A DNA stretch of 64,000 bases from Eleginops maclovinus. Its lineage: Eukaryota > Chordata > Actinopteri > Perciformes > Eleginopidae. Position 1 is the stretch's first letter. Each line of letters begins with the position of its first letter. The notes beneath the pieces are model-generated. The model saw nothing but the letters and a program-made list of their open reading frames with translations, was not told where the DNA came from and searched no databases. Where the stretch lies: assembly GCF_036324505.1 (NCBI RefSeq), contig NC_086362.1:13908453-13972452 (forward strand), in the 5' to 3' direction. Shown in pieces: positions 14,459 through 28,112 of this stretch. The position numbers and the translations under genes were made by a program.

Positions 14459-16394
14459 CTGATTTAGAAGGACCAAAAGTAGGAAGAAAGGTTGGTGCAG
14501 AACAAAGTGAGTTAGGAGAAGCGTGTCACAGAAGAGCATTTTTTAAAGAATGAAAAAACAAGGACAGGAAAAAGTGACATATTGAGAGGAAAGGAAGTCG
14601 ATTCTACAAACAGAATCACTACAGAAAACTGAGCCACCATTACACACACACGGGAGGTTATGGCAAGAGACATATTGACCACCACAGATGATCAAGTTTT
14701 ACCAAACACTGACAACATGAACACCATGGAAATAATCTAGAAACAGATGTATATTTCAGAAAATAGCAGCAGAACAAAAACTTCAGAAAAAGGTTCACAC
14801 AATGCCAACCCTCTTCTTAAAAACAAAGTTATCATTCTCACTCACAAAACGTATTTCCTCTCCAATTGCGGATGCATTTTTATACAGATTTTGGGTTGGG
14901 TTGGGTTCCCAAAATTAATTTGTGTAAGTTTTTAAAAAACAAGTCAATCCTGGCTTTTGGTTCCACACAGGACCAGCAGGTGAGGGGTAGTTTGATGCAT
15001 CCATTGAATTCTTCCTCCTCACTCTGCTCTCTTTCCCAAACTATGATTAGTGTGACCGAAACAAACGTAATCAGGGAGGAAAAACGTCGCTGTAGAAGAC
15101 TAAAGGAGAACGCAGTTTTTTTTTCTGGTAACGTCACCTTTAAGATTGGACAGGCAGGCGTTTGACCATTTCCACACAACTCAACATCAAACATATACCT
15201 GTGTTACTCTAAGAGAAGAACCCAACAATCATCCTATGGGAAGAGAGGCAGCTCATTGTCAGGGTGGATTTCCCACACGTACACTACATGCTTTTGCAAC
15301 AGCTGTTCCCTGTTAATGGTGCTATACTGTGTAAGTGTCTCCCAACTGACAGGATTCACTTTGACTAGAATCCCTACAGAACACATCTCTGTGCAGGCGG
15401 CCGCTCCGTCACACTGATGGTCCTGTGTGGTCCCTTGTCAACCACTTGATAATGCTACTGCCATTGCCGGATGTCTGCTGTAGGTGTGCATACACACAGT
15501 AACCGGGACTTTTTTCAATGTGAAGAAAATGGAACCTTGAATCTCTCAGTTGTTTCTTCAGCATTAACTGGAATTTGTAACTGTGAGCAAAAAACATCCT
15601 GTATGGTAAAAAGTCAAAAGGTTCAATTGTAAAAAAAACTTAACATGTTTGGAAAAATAAGGATTTGATATTCTTTCTAACCCTTTCTGGTCCATTCCAT
15701 TTGAGGCTGGATTGATAACATTGTTAACCCAGCTTAGCATATCGACTAGAAGCAGAAAGAAACGGCTAGCATATCCATTCTTCTGAAGTTGACTAACCCA
15801 ACATGTAATCAATCCACCAACAAATGATTATATTGAGGAGAGGACTACAACTCTGCTGGTGCATTGCAAAAACGTTTACATTACACTCTTAAGAAACTCA
15901 ATGAACAATAAACTCTCTGGTTCTGGGTCAACTTTGTATGAAACACAAATGCGGTGTGCTCATGGGTAATGTCTTTTGTAAGATCATTTGGGATTCCACA
16001 AAAGGCTGCTAAAGGCGCCTTCAGCGACACAATTTCTAAAAATCGATCCAATAGCAAACCAAAGCTGTCTCCGGTTTGGTTGACAACAGCTTGAAGTGTG
16101 GTGCCACAGTTTTAATGGCCCCAGGGCGCCATTAGAGCCATAATCAACAACAAAGGAAAATGTAGCCCATGTACAGAAATGTATTAAGCAAGTGAGAGGT
16201 GATACAAAAGAATAATTACATTGGTGTTTTTTAAGCTTCATGGAAAAACAATCACCATCATCTATTAGGTGAAAAAGAAGTGTGTGCCAACAGAGCTGTA
16301 TAATCCGGACAGATGCCACTGACAGTGTGGATAGACATACAGTCAGACAGACAGGCATGCACACATGCAGGCAGCAAGGCAGGAGACAGTGTAC
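14459..16394. other. Intron 15: no feature seen
   Basis: This intron lies between alternative exons 15 and 16. Short ORFs at 14747-15812 have no recognisable content. Confidence 0.55.
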
Positions 16395-16454
16395 CAGAGA
16401 AGGAGTGGGGACAGGCTCTTTGGGGCTGGTGACCACATTGGTCTTGTTGTTGAT
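16395..16454 (-). CDS. camk2d: camk2d exon 15, alternative linker exon (delta-A type)
   Basis: This 60-nt phase 0-0 exon has acceptor CTCCAG and donor CTG|GTACAC and encodes [20 protein letters not shown]. It corresponds to the exon used in the neuronal/muscle delta-A isoform (mammalian [20 protein letters not shown]). Being a multiple of 3, it can be skipped or included without changing frame. The donor lacks the usual +5 G (GTACAC), in keeping with regulated use. The upstream intron shows no canonical KRKSSSSV nuclear-localisation exon. Confidence 0.93.
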
Positions 16455-18179
16455 CTGGAGTGACAGAGTGGACAGACAGGTAAACAGACGGGCAAGACTT
16501 AGTGTTGGAAGAAGTCAAGCAGCTGCTGTGGAGGGAAAAGTGAAACGCTGTTCAAGAGGGAAGAGCGGCCAGGGAGTCATTCCGTCCTGAACATCCTCTA
16601 ACACGGAACACTTCCAGTCTGGTCATAACTCCCTGAGAGTACTTCAAAAACATCACCAACTTTAATAAAGGAGAGTTAATAAGCAGAGCTTTCTTTCAGA
16701 GGCCCTGCTTCTCAGAGAGCTAAAGGAGGAGACAAATGACCTAATTACTCTGTAGAAGAATGATATATTAGGTACCAGTCTGAAATGACTTTTCTATAAT
16801 TGCTGCCTACTGCATTCACCACAATGGAATCCCATTATGCCCTCTGTGTTCTGGCTGCTATATCAATCTGCCTTTGAACAGCTGTTGTAATGTCTGACAC
16901 TGATATGAGACAGCTGTCATGAGATAGCATCCTCCAGGATATTGATGCTCATGGTTTTACTCAAGAAATGAAATGAAATTTCTCATTTGAAAAATGAGCT
17001 TTCAATTGTTAGCTCAAATTTCAGTTACCCTAGCAGCTCTATGTCCAGCTATTAGCACAGTGGGGATTCAAGCTAAATGACTATGTCAGTTATGGTATGA
17101 CAACACAATTTAACTATGATTGATTAACTTTAGCTAACTAGCTGTTTACATATCTGTAGTCACCTGTAATTATTATTATCTATAACAATAACATCTATTG
17201 TTTTGAATTAGTTTAATTTTATTCCTTTATCTCAAATGCGATCTTAACTTCCATGATTTTTTTCCCAAGTAATACTTTGAACATTGCTGCAGTGAGGCTG
17301 AGTGTCCCAATGACAGCTTTCTGTATTGTTGTGCATATGAAAACAAATGATTCAAACAATTACTCTTCATTTAAAAGATGCCTAATATAATGAACTGTTT
17401 TCAAGCTAAATTGGTGTTACAAAGTGAACAGAACATTGTAAGATCCAATATTTGGTATTATCTGTATAAAACTTATCATTTAGTCAAAGATACGGGGAGT
17501 CCCAGCTCTTTGTTTCTTTATGTTCTGCAGAAAAAACACTGATAAACTGAAATGTTTAAATTCCTTGTTAACTGAAGGATCAAAGTGCATCTGAAATCTG
17601 CTCACTCCACTTGTTAAGGTTACATTTATATTGATTTTATTGGGTGGGTACGAACAGTATATTTTAGAATATTGGGACAAGGCCCACACAGCGGAGTGAG
17701 CTACCACCATAGTTAGAGAAACTACTAACTGTGTACAGAAAACCTTAAAAACACATCCTCATTTCACAGGAACAAGTCCGGTTACTCTCTGTGGTATGAA
17801 AGCATCACATCATGTGCTGAGCATCATGGGAAAATACTTGAAACATGTAAACAGAAGCTCTGACAATAAGGTTTCCCGTTACAGACTCAAAGCAGGAAGA
17901 GGGAATGAATCAGAGTCTTCCAAAGAACATGTTGGACTGCTGCCAAATGGAGAGTCTGATCAAACAGCTTTAGTGCCAAAAGATGTCAGATGCAGCTTTT
18001 TATTTTAACCTTTAATTCACAACAAATATGGAAAGATCTGGATCTGCATCCAGGTGACTCTATGAGGAAAGCTACCTGGAAAACTAGAAATAAATACAGC
18101 GACTACATCTTCAGGATTCGTTCTCAGGCTGGGTAGACATGACATGACTCCATTTTTAACACCAGTTGACTTTTCATTT

Positions 18180-18720
18180 AAAGTGGCCATAGAATGCACC
18201 TATCTGGTGTCCAGATGCGGTTTTACAGACCAATTTAAACCCTATGATTTGGTCCTAGAATGAAACAAGCTGAATTGCCATATTTGGGGCTCATTTAAAT
18301 AATTAGGATGAGCTCTGCTCTGATTGGCTGGTTTACAAGGAGCAATCCATGGCTGCCTCAGAGACCACAGAAGTAAGTGAAGTTCACAAAACTGTGAGAG
18401 ATGAACCATGGAGGCTATTGGCAGCCAACCTTACATGTTTGAGTCTTTATCAGAGGAGGAAACCGATGAATTTGAAGAACAGCCAGTTGGTTGGAGATTG
18501 GAGAGCAACGTTACTGAGTGGTAAGACTGTTAGCGTTAGTGTTTCCAGTAGCTGGTGTATGCAAATGTTGGGGCTGCATATCACAGCGTTTTACTGCTAT
18601 GATATGCATATTCAAGATTTGCACATAAAGGAGGAAACAATGGTGTTTGAGGTTCACGGTATGTCAGTTCAATGTACCGAACTCTCCTAATTCAACTATG
18701 CCAAGGGAAATACAGTTTTC
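18180..18720 (+). mobile_element. DNA-transposon fragment with an exon-like ORF
   Basis: It opens 'taaagtggccatagaatgcac' and contains 'gagctctgctctgattggctgg', a motif of several fish transposons. From about 18417 it reads AIGSQPYMFESLSEEETDEF then EEQPVGWRLESNVTEW before TG|GTAAGA, a donor. QPYMFE at an N-terminus recalls fish proteins with a P2X7-like zinc-binding tail, often transposon-encoded. The family is uncertain and the 3' end was not found. Confidence 0.4.
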
Positions 18721-19224
18721 ACCTTCAAACCAGAGTTTACAGAATTTGACTCCTGGGCTTAATCTGTTTAAATATTATAGTCTGTACCTCATAATGTTGG
18801 CTACAAGCATTGCCATTAGTATGTCTATATAGAAACATGTCCTTATTAAAGGACTTTGCTAATGCGACTATGGTTTTGACTTAACTAGCAGGGAAACAGG
18901 CACAGCCGGGATGTTTTCCAGTATCAGATGAAGGCAGTAGCCACTGATAATGAGTCCAAAACCACCATCTAGCCCCCATCAGAACATCCAGACCTTTAAC
19001 TCTTTTGGGTCAGATTTAAAAATGTATCTGAAGTAAAAGTCTTCAATACAAATCTATATAGGAACAGATTAGCCCGGGATCAGCAGCAGGGGGGCTGCCC
19101 TTCTCTCCGGGCTGTCTGTAGGTCATGCAGTGTTTCCCAGCCTGAAGCAGCCCACTGTGTTGGGATTCAAACACAACCGGTTTCTACTGGAACTAGCCAC
19201 AGGCAGCAGCAGCAGCAGGCCTAC

Positions 19225-19257
19225 CCTCAAATATTCCACTCCATCCGTCCTCCTTTT
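19225..19257 (-). CDS. Weak candidate for a 33-nt alternative linker exon
   Basis: Between acceptor GACGCAG and donor AGG|GTAGGC lies a 33-nt phase 0-0 stretch reading KRRTDGVEYLR. Mammalian exon 14 is also 33 nt, also phase 0, starts KRK, and sits between exons 13 and 15. The rest (SSSSVQMM) is not matched, and short splice-like strings arise by chance, so this is only a pointer. Confidence 0.15.
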
Positions 19258-19673
19258 CTGCGTCGCGCAGCCACAACACAACAGGGAGAGAATGTTAACC
19301 CTCTCATGCGTTCCAGTCTTCCCAATGTATCTTAACTTCACTTTAACTTCCCACATTTAACTTCATCTCTCACTTATAACATTTTCACCGTACATTTGAC
19401 ATTACATTTAAGTTAACATTCCATTCCTTGTACACTTAATGTAAATAATATCCTGCTTTATATTGTGTGAACTGAAAACTAGCCCTTCAATCGTTTATAG
19501 ATTCTTTATATTCATGGTCAGCTGTATGCATTTACTCTCTAATGCTGGTTTATTTCTATTGCTATTTGCAGATGTTTATCTTTTAGAATTGATCATTTTT
19601 TACTTTTTTATTTCTAATTATGTGCAATGCCTTGTTTTATTTTATGCTGCTGCAACAAAAAAGATCAGATCCT

Positions 19674-20130
19674 GTACTTAAATTACTAATACTCCAATGT
19701 GCAAATACTCCATTACAAGTAAAAGTATTAGTATTGCATTAACAATAGTACTTAAGTAAAAGTATTTAAGCATGATCAGGAACATCTGCTTTAAACATTA
19801 GGGGTACAAGTACTGATTGCAGGAAAAAAAAACTATACATAATAGTAATAGTGTAATTGAAAAGCAGAAATGGTGCACATTTGATAAAGCTCAAACTGTG
19901 AAATATAATTACAGTGTATTGATCAATTAGTACAATAGGTGCCAAATGATTGTTTTGTCCACCCACTGATTGTTGGTATACGCTTTGTATAGTTTAACAT
20001 CAACAAATCTTTTCAAAGTTCTTTAGAAGTTTTGTATGTAAATAAATCTACATTTATAAGAAAGTATACTTTGTAAAAAGTATAATACTTCGCTTTGAAT
20101 TGTAGTGGAGTATAAGTATGATGTCCCACC
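19674..20130. repeat. ACTT/AAGTA-rich interspersed repeat
   Basis: It runs from 'tgtacttaaattactaatactcc' to 'tgtagtggagtataagtatgatgtcccaccc'. It is the same family as at 6500-6950. Confidence 0.5.
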
Positions 20131-21003
20131 CAGTGTCTTTAGCATGGTGAAACCGTACAGCAGCTGTGGACATGTTCAAAGTACATTTTTAAACCTGTAG
20201 TTTGTCTTGAATAAAGATTGATGTGGAAAGATAAAGTGAAGTAATTAAAGTCGTTGAGAAGACAAAGAGAGCCTCCAACAGGAGCGTGTCGGCAGAAAGA
20301 AAACACATGAGTCATTCCAGCAGGCTCCGTTAGAAGGGAAATGTGAAATGGGCCTGAACATCGCAGAGGAAAAGACCTCAGGATGAGGCAGTGGGATTCA
20401 GACGCTTACAGATGTAAAATCAAATTATTTTTAATCCCTCGAAAACTTTGCAGCTCCAGTATTTTTGCACTTATTTACACAACATATAGCAGCGTACAGA
20501 CACAGGTGGATGTGTTATAACACATGGGAGCCAATAGATGTGCCGATAACATGCCCTGAAGTCACGTTCAGCAGATTCTGCATTCAGATTCTCTTTGGAC
20601 GATTAAGGATTGCTTTTACTAGAGCACACATTCTCTAAACACTTCAATTGTCGACAGTATATCATCTAAAAGAACCGAATGATTGGAAAAATGTTCAATT
20701 TTCAGCACGAATAAAATTCCATTCAGCTCAGCTGATTGTCCCTGCAGGGACTGAAAGGTTGCTCTCATTTTATGGTCATAGGAGGGGTAGGAGCCACAGG
20801 TGGAAAATTTCAAAAACTTTTCCATCCAAACTAACATTCCCCACATCCCTATATTTTGATTTGGGTGAAGTATCTGTTGATGGGACCAAAAACCCTCCAG
20901 GAAATGATGGGGAATGAATAACAGAGAGAGTCTGGCTTATCTACATCTTAAACAAGGGGGAAAATAAATGACAGATTGAGAGGGATAGGCTGGAAACACT
21001 GTA

Positions 21004-21180
<177 letters not shown>

Positions 21181-21478
21181 GTGGTGTCCTGGGAGGACTT
21201 CCATCCTGTGATTGATAAATGGAGAATGACAGAGAGATGAAGCCTCCAATCATAATTTAATCATGGGTTATTAGTTTCCAGCAGTTTCCTTGCTCTGACA
21301 GCAGATCCTCCTCCTCACACAGATTGACAATGCAGGGGGGGGGGGGCATTATTGGGAAATGTGTCACTCCGGCTTGGGAAAGATTAGCTCAGAGGAAACT
21401 CTAGCTCCTGTGTGTGCCGGAGTAGTGTCGTCTGAGGTCACACACATATTATCAAACAACAGCTGAGAAGCAGCACTG

Positions 21479-21480
<2 letters not shown>

Positions 21481-21564
<84 letters not shown>
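21481..21564. repeat. (TG)n microsatellite, about 42 units
   Basis: It lies 52 nt beyond the exon 13 donor. In the transcript it is (CA)n, a class of intronic element bound by hnRNP L in vertebrates. Confidence 0.98.
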
Positions 21565-21565
<1 letters not shown>

Positions 21566-21616
21566 TAAAGGTAGCTTTGTGAAAAGTGTAGAAAGTGAGA
21601 GGGAAGCTGAACTTAC

Positions 21617-21657
21617 TTTGACTCCATCTGCTTTTTTGTTCAGCAGGCTCTTGGCTG
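21617..21657 (-). CDS. camk2d: camk2d exon 13 (start of variable linker, AAKSLLNKKADGVK)
   Basis: This 41-nt exon gives AAKSLLNKKADGVK with the base carried over from exon 12. It is one residue longer than the human delta version (AAKSLLKKPDGVK); NKKADGVK is the beta-type wording. The acceptor is a tandem CAGCAG, so use of the second AG would drop one Ala and keep frame. The donor is AAA|GTAAGT. Phase is 1-0. A (TG)n array on the plus strand starts 52 nt beyond the donor. Confidence 0.94.
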
Positions 21658-21745
21658 CTGTGGAGAAATAAATAACAATGAAAGGAAATCAGCGGTCAGA
21701 TCAACACACCCTCTGATCATCAAAGCTAGCAAATAACTAGCAAGA

Positions 21746-22225
21746 CTAAAGTGGGTCCCAGTCAAATAAGAAGCACAAGAGGAACATTAACTGGAACATG
21801 CATGAGCTCACTCAGAGCGCTTCACCTTCACTTTGTCTTTCCTTTTTCACTTTCATCTCAAAATGCTTCAGAAACAGTCAGGATGTGTGAGTACACTGTA
21901 AAAACTGAAAACTTTAGTTAAATGTATAATGTCAAACAGATTACACAGATCTCTATTAGGTTAGTTCAAAGCAGTAATATTAAATTGAACCTAATGAATT
22001 TGAGTTCAACTTAATGTTGTTGCTTTGAACTAACATCAGGCTGTATTGTGTAATCTGTTGACATCATACATTTAACTAAAGTCATGATTCAGTTTAGCTA
22101 GAATCGGCTGTGTTTCTCTGGAATCTATTCCAGATATTATCAGTGAACATGCAGACACAAAGGTGTGGGAGTGGCACAGAGAACAGATCGGGTGGGTGGG
22201 GGGCATTCTCCAAGACAGTGAGGGG
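21746..22225. repeat. Duplicated intron segment, copy A (with MITE inside)
   Basis: The order 'taaagtgggtcc', 'gaagca.aaga', 'gttcacc/cttcaccttcactt', 'cagccaggat', 'atctattcca', 'acatgcagac', 'gagtggcacagagaac' is shared with 26506-26793. Copy A carries a foldback MITE at 21893-22098 that copy B lacks. Copy B carries a hAT insertion after 'agagaac' that copy A lacks. Confidence 0.65.
21893..22098. mobile_element. Foldback MITE copy 2
   Basis: Long complementary arms: cactgtaaaaactgaaaact, then ttagttaaatgtataatgtc on the left; gacatcatacatttaactaa and tcatgattcagttt on the right. The loop lies around 21980-22015. It is related to 9284-9466. Confidence 0.7.
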
Positions 22226-22600
22226 TTTTCTGTGAGTAGAGTCATTTGTGGAAAATGCATGTTTAGTAACTGAATGACATGAAATATCTTTCAGACAGTA
22301 GAGCAACAATAACTCTTACCTATCACATGAGTTACCGACCGAGGGGAGGGGGAAGAAAAACAAAAACACTGAATGAAACACTGAATGGATCTGTGTGCTT
22401 CAGTATTAAGGGACAAAGGGGGGACAGGCTGCAGGCCATCAGAAGGACAGCATTTAAAGGAGACCTAAATACAACCTTAGTCAATTACTAAAAAGTAAAA
22501 CAAGTCATGCCCTAATGAGTCTCTGAGTACAGAAAAAACCTCTAGCTGTGACATGTAACAGAGCAGTATTCCGGCTGAGTCCACACTGGGTCAGTCTTAC

Positions 22601-22643
22601 CTGAGAAGTTGCGAGTGGCCAGCATGGTAGTCAGGATAGCACC
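22601..22643 (-). CDS. camk2d: camk2d exon 12 (calmodulin-binding helix, Thr306/307)
   Basis: This 43-nt exon has acceptor CTACAG and donor TCAG|GTAAGA. It encodes GAILTTMLATRNFS plus one base. Together with FNARRKLK it completes the calmodulin-binding segment. The TT pair matches the inhibitory autophosphorylation sites Thr306/307. Phase is 0-1, as in other CaMKII genes. Confidence 0.96.
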
Positions 22644-22734
22644 CTGTAGAGAGAACCGGACAGCAGAGGAACTCATATTTCAATTGGCTTGAAGGTTCGT
22701 GACTATAAATCATGTTTAAGTATGCCTATATCTC

Positions 22735-23170
22735 ACTAACACAGAGAGTGGATCACATCAGTCCAGTTCTGAGGTCTGTACTTTGGCTTCCTGTCCGTCA
22801 GAGAACTGATCTCAAAGTTCTGCTGCTGGTTTATGAAGCATTGAATGGTTTAGTCTGATCTCTACATTATGAACCATCCAGAACCCTCAGGTCTTGTGGT
22901 CAGCTCTATGTCCCCAGAGTCAGAACTAAACCTGGAGCAGTTCAGTTATTATGCTTTAAATATCTGGACCAAACTCCCAGAATCCTGCAGGTCCTTTTAA
23001 ATCCAGGCTGAAGACTTTTCTTTTTGCCGCTGCTTTTACTGAACTCTTCTTATCCCACACTGCACTGCAACATGTATTTATATATTAGCTTGTTTTATGG
23101 TTATTTTATTCTCTTTTTAATGATGTGTTTCCCGCTTCACTATTTCTTAATGATCTTAATGTCTTCTATT
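22735..23170 (+). mobile_element. L2-type LINE, 3' end of ORF2
   Basis: In broken frame this encodes the common LINE tail: SGLYFGFLSVRELISKFCCW is the shifted reading of '...VLWLPVRQRTDLKVLLLVYE', followed by ALNGL, 'NHPEPSGLVV...' and a Trp-rich 'WTKLPESCRSF' close. This 'wl-pv-qRI-fK-L-l-y-alng' region is typical of L2 and related fish LINEs. There are many stops and shifts. Confidence 0.6.
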
Positions 23171-24091
<921 letters not shown>

Positions 24092-24386
24092 TTAGAATGG
24101 CCCAGCCCCCACTGCAGTTAGCATCAAACCCCGACAGGAGGGCAATCACATGTGTCCTGGAGGCTTGGTAAAAGTGTTGAATGCATGCTCTTCCTCATAA
24201 AACATTCAAGCCTCCTAACATTCTTACATTAAACAGCTGCACTGTTTTGATCCTGTATGCCGGCTCACAGTCGGCTTCAGTTGTGGATCGGCATGAAAGA
24301 ACTGGCAGACAAACTGAGCGTTGTTCCTTTCCATTTGAATGCAACGGTACACAACCTTTGAAACAATTATGGGTCAATATCATCTA

Positions 24387-25988
24387 CAGTGGGGCAAAAA
24401 AGTATTTAGTCAGCCACCAATTGTGCAAGTTCTCCCATTTAAAAAGATGAGAGAGGCCTGTAATTTCTATCATAGGTACACTTCAACTATGAGAGACAAA
24501 ATGAGAAAAAACAAATCCAGGAAATCACATTGTAGGATTTTTAATGAATTTATTGGTAAATTCCTCTGTAAAATAAGTATTTGGTCACCTACAAACAAGC
24601 AAGGTTTCTGGCTCTCACAGACCTGTAACTTCTTCTTTAAGAGGCTCCTCTGTCCTCCACTCGTTACCTGTATTAATGGCACCTTTTTGAACTCGTTATC
24701 AGTATAAAAGACACCTGTCCACAACCTCAAACAGTCATACTCCAAACTCCACTATGGCCAAGACCAAAGAGCTGTCAAAGGAGACCAGACACAAAATTGT
24801 AGACCTGCACCAGGCTGGGAAAACTGAATCTGCAATAGGTAAGCAGCTTGGTGTGAAGAAATCAACTGTGGGAGCAATTATTAGAAAATGGAAGACATAC
24901 AAGACCACTGCTAATCTCCCTCCATCTGGGGCTCCACGCAAGATCTCACCCCGTGGGGTCAAAATGATCACAAGAAAGGTGAGCAAGAATCCCAGAACCA
25001 CACGGGGGGACCTAGTGAATGACCTGCAGAGAGCTGGGACCAAAGTAACAGAGGCTACCATCAGTAACACACTACGCCGCCAGGGACTTAAATCCTGCAG
25101 TTCCAGACGTGTCCCCCTACTTAAGCCAGTACATGTCCAGGCCCGTCTGAAGTTTGCTAGAGGGCATTTGGATGATCCAGAAGAGGGTTCGGAGAATGTC
25201 ATATGGTCAGATGAAACCAAAATAGAACTTTTTGGTAAAAACTCAACTCGTCGTGTTTGGAGGAGAAAGAATGCAGAGTTGCATCCAAAGAACACCATAC
25301 ACTGTGAAGCGTGGGGGTGGAAACATCATGCTTTGGGGCTGTTTTTCTGCAAAGGGACCAGGACGACTGATCCGTGTAAAAGAAAGAATGAATGGGGCCA
25401 TATATCGTGAGATTTTGAGTGAAAACCTCCTTCCATCAGCAAGGGCACTGAAGATGAAGCGTGGCTGGGTCTTTCAGCATGACAATGATCCCAAACACAC
25501 CGCCAGGGCAACGAAGGAGTGGCTTCCTAAGAAGCATTTCAAGGTCCTGGAGTGGCGTAGCCAGTCTCCAGATCTCAACCCCATAGAAAATCTTTGGAGG
25601 GAGTTGAAAGTCTGTTGCCCAGCGACAGCCCCAAAACATCACTGCTTTAGAGGAGATCTGCATGGAGGAATGGGCCAAAATACCAGCAACAGTGTGTGAA
25701 AACCTTGTGAAGACTTACAGAAAGCGTTTGACCTCTGTCATTGCCAACAAAGGGTATATAACAAAGTATTGAGATGAACTTTTGTTATTGACCAAATACT
25801 TATTTTCCACAATCATTTGAAAATAAATTCATTAAAAATCCTACAATGTGATTTCCTGGATTTTTTTTTCTCATTCTGTCTCTCATAGTTGAGGTATACC
25901 TATGATAAAAATTACAGGCCTCTCTCATCTTTTTAAATGGGAGAACTTGCACAATTGGTGGCTGACTAAATACTTTTTTGCCCCACTG
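24387..25988 (+). mobile_element. Tc1-like transposon, copy A (defective)
   Basis: Flanked by TA (24385-24386 and 25989-25990), it begins CAGTGGGGCAAAAAAG and ends with the inverse. The inverted repeats are about 200 bp, with an outer direct repeat (aagtatttagtcag) and an inner one (aagtatttggtca, 24575 and 25790), i.e. IR/DR architecture. It sits in intron 9 against the direction of the gene. It is the same family as 44631-46235. Confidence 0.96.
24754..25772 (+). pseudogene. Tc1-like transposase with two 2-bp deletions
   Basis: From ATG 24754 it reads [20 protein letters not shown] with the paired-like HTH ([16 protein letters not shown]), then [11 protein letters not shown] (first catalytic Asp). 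Near 25300 two bases are missing relative to the 44631 copy (accata-cactg). The following frame has [10 protein letters not shown] (second Asp) and [10 protein letters not shown] (Glu, DD34E). Near 25612 two more bases are missing. The length of 1,019 nt against 1,023 fits both deletions. It would make no working enzyme. Confidence 0.93.
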
Positions 25989-26048
25989 TATATGCTTAAT
26001 ATCTCAAGTGATATCTCTCTAAGTGGCCATTTCTTTTGAGTAATTAAC

Positions 26049-26501
<453 letters not shown>

Positions 26502-26505
26502 TCAC

Positions 26506-26793
26506 TTAAAGTGGGTCCTAGTAAAATACGAAGCATAAGATGAAAATGTAAATGACGCCAGGAGATGAAATAAGCTGAGTAATCATTATCCTGGAAGAGT
26601 GGTTCACCTTCACTTCCTTTTTTCACTCAAGCATGTGAAGGATTGATCTCAAAAAGCTACAGAACAGCCAGGATCTGTCAGTAAGGAGCCAAAATCAGGA
26701 GTGCTTACTTGTCTTTGGTGGCAAATCTATTCCACATCATTTCCAGTTGACATGCAGACAGTGTGAGACACACAGAGGAGTGGCACAGAGAAC
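26506..26793. repeat. Duplicated intron segment, copy B
   Basis: This is the partner of 21746-22225 (shared landmarks listed there). Its continuation after the hAT insertion is at 28113-28140 ('cagagcggggggtgggggttgcatt' against 'cagatcgggtgggtggggggcatt' in copy A). Confidence 0.65.
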
Positions 26794-28112
26794 CAGTGTT
26801 GGGCATGTTACTTCAAAAAAGTAATTAGTTACTTGTTACTTCTCCCAAAAAGTAACTAAATTAGTTACCCGGTTACAAATTATAAAAGTAACTAGTTACT
26901 GTGGAAAGTAACTATTGCGTTACCTTCAAGTACATTTTGAAAGAATTTGGACCCCACCTTCACCCCTCTTTAACGGAACTTAAAATACATGTGCAGTTCA
27001 ATTATTTATGATACATCTGAATATTATCATAAGATGGACACTAAATACAATACATTATTTACAGAAACAATGTACACAAATTCACAAATCTCAAATTTCA
27101 TTTATTATCGTAGATATTATAATTACTATGTTTATATAGTGGATCGATAAAAATAACACAATAGATGTTTTGGAACTTTTGATATTTATTGCCCTTCAAG
27201 AGGCCACAACTGGGCAAAATGTAATTATGCTTGTTAAGCACTGTACCAAAAATAAATAACTAATATATACACTCTTTGTAGTGCAAATGAAAGAAAACAA
27301 CTGTTACACAACTTTAGACAACTGGTAGATATACTGTACTTTCAATAATACTAAAAAGTACATTGTATAGCGAAACAAAGGCATCCAAATATCACCATAA
27401 AATAAGAAATACATTAGAAATAAATCTCCATGGCTTTCTCTGGCCATTGACAATCTCATTCATTTCAGCATGTTGGGCGTCTATATAGTTCGTGAATGTC
27501 TTTCTACATGGTAGGGCTACCCCTCCTCTGACCGGTATTTTAGCAACTAGTGCCCAGAATGACTCAACCGTAGATAATGGCAGCATGTCCTCCACAACAT
27601 ACCCGGCTATCAGTTTGTTTAGCTCGGTCTGAGACAAAACGTGTGGTGGGGCCGTAAAATCAAGCTCCAGTTGCTTGCAACGTTGAAAGATGTTTGAGTA
27701 TGTTTGAATTACTTGACACCGACGTGGAGAGGCACTTTTGTCCAGGGCTTAATGTGCATTTCAGGATTACACTCGTTCCTTTAACTTCTGAGGCGAAAGT
27801 AAAGACTATACTTCCATTTAAAGAAGGCTACTTTTGGATTATTTGGGCTCGCCATTGCTGTTTCTCGTTGACTCACTTGTGTCGTTGTGTGTCCGTGTCT
27901 GACTATGAGCATCAAATTTGTGTAAACTCTACCACTGATTCGCTTACCATGACATTTTGCTCTAGCTCAGCCAATCGTCCTCATTTATGCGATTGTCTCG
28001 TGCCCACTAACCAAGGAAGAACAGTAAAAAAAATATTTGCCGCTCAGCTTAGAGTCTGAGGGAAAAACAGCGTCAATTATATATATTTATAACGCCGTTA
28101 TTCCCATCACTG
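26794..28112 (-). mobile_element. hAT-type element, internally deleted
   Basis: It begins CAGTGTTGGGCATGTTAC and ends ...ACGCCGTTATTCCCATCACTG, i.e. CAGTG-TGGG termini of a common fish hAT group. The left part is rich in 'agtaactagttactt'. On the minus strand (27637-27392) it reads MSQTELNKLIAGYVVEDMLP, LSTVESFWALVAKIPVRGGV, ALPCRKTFTNYIDAQH: the N-terminal hAT transposase region (I..VEDM.P.S.VE ... P.RKT). The DDE and dimerisation parts are gone. The target duplication is unclear (cagagaac/cagagcgg), but copy A of the duplicated segment shows the empty site. Confidence 0.75.
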
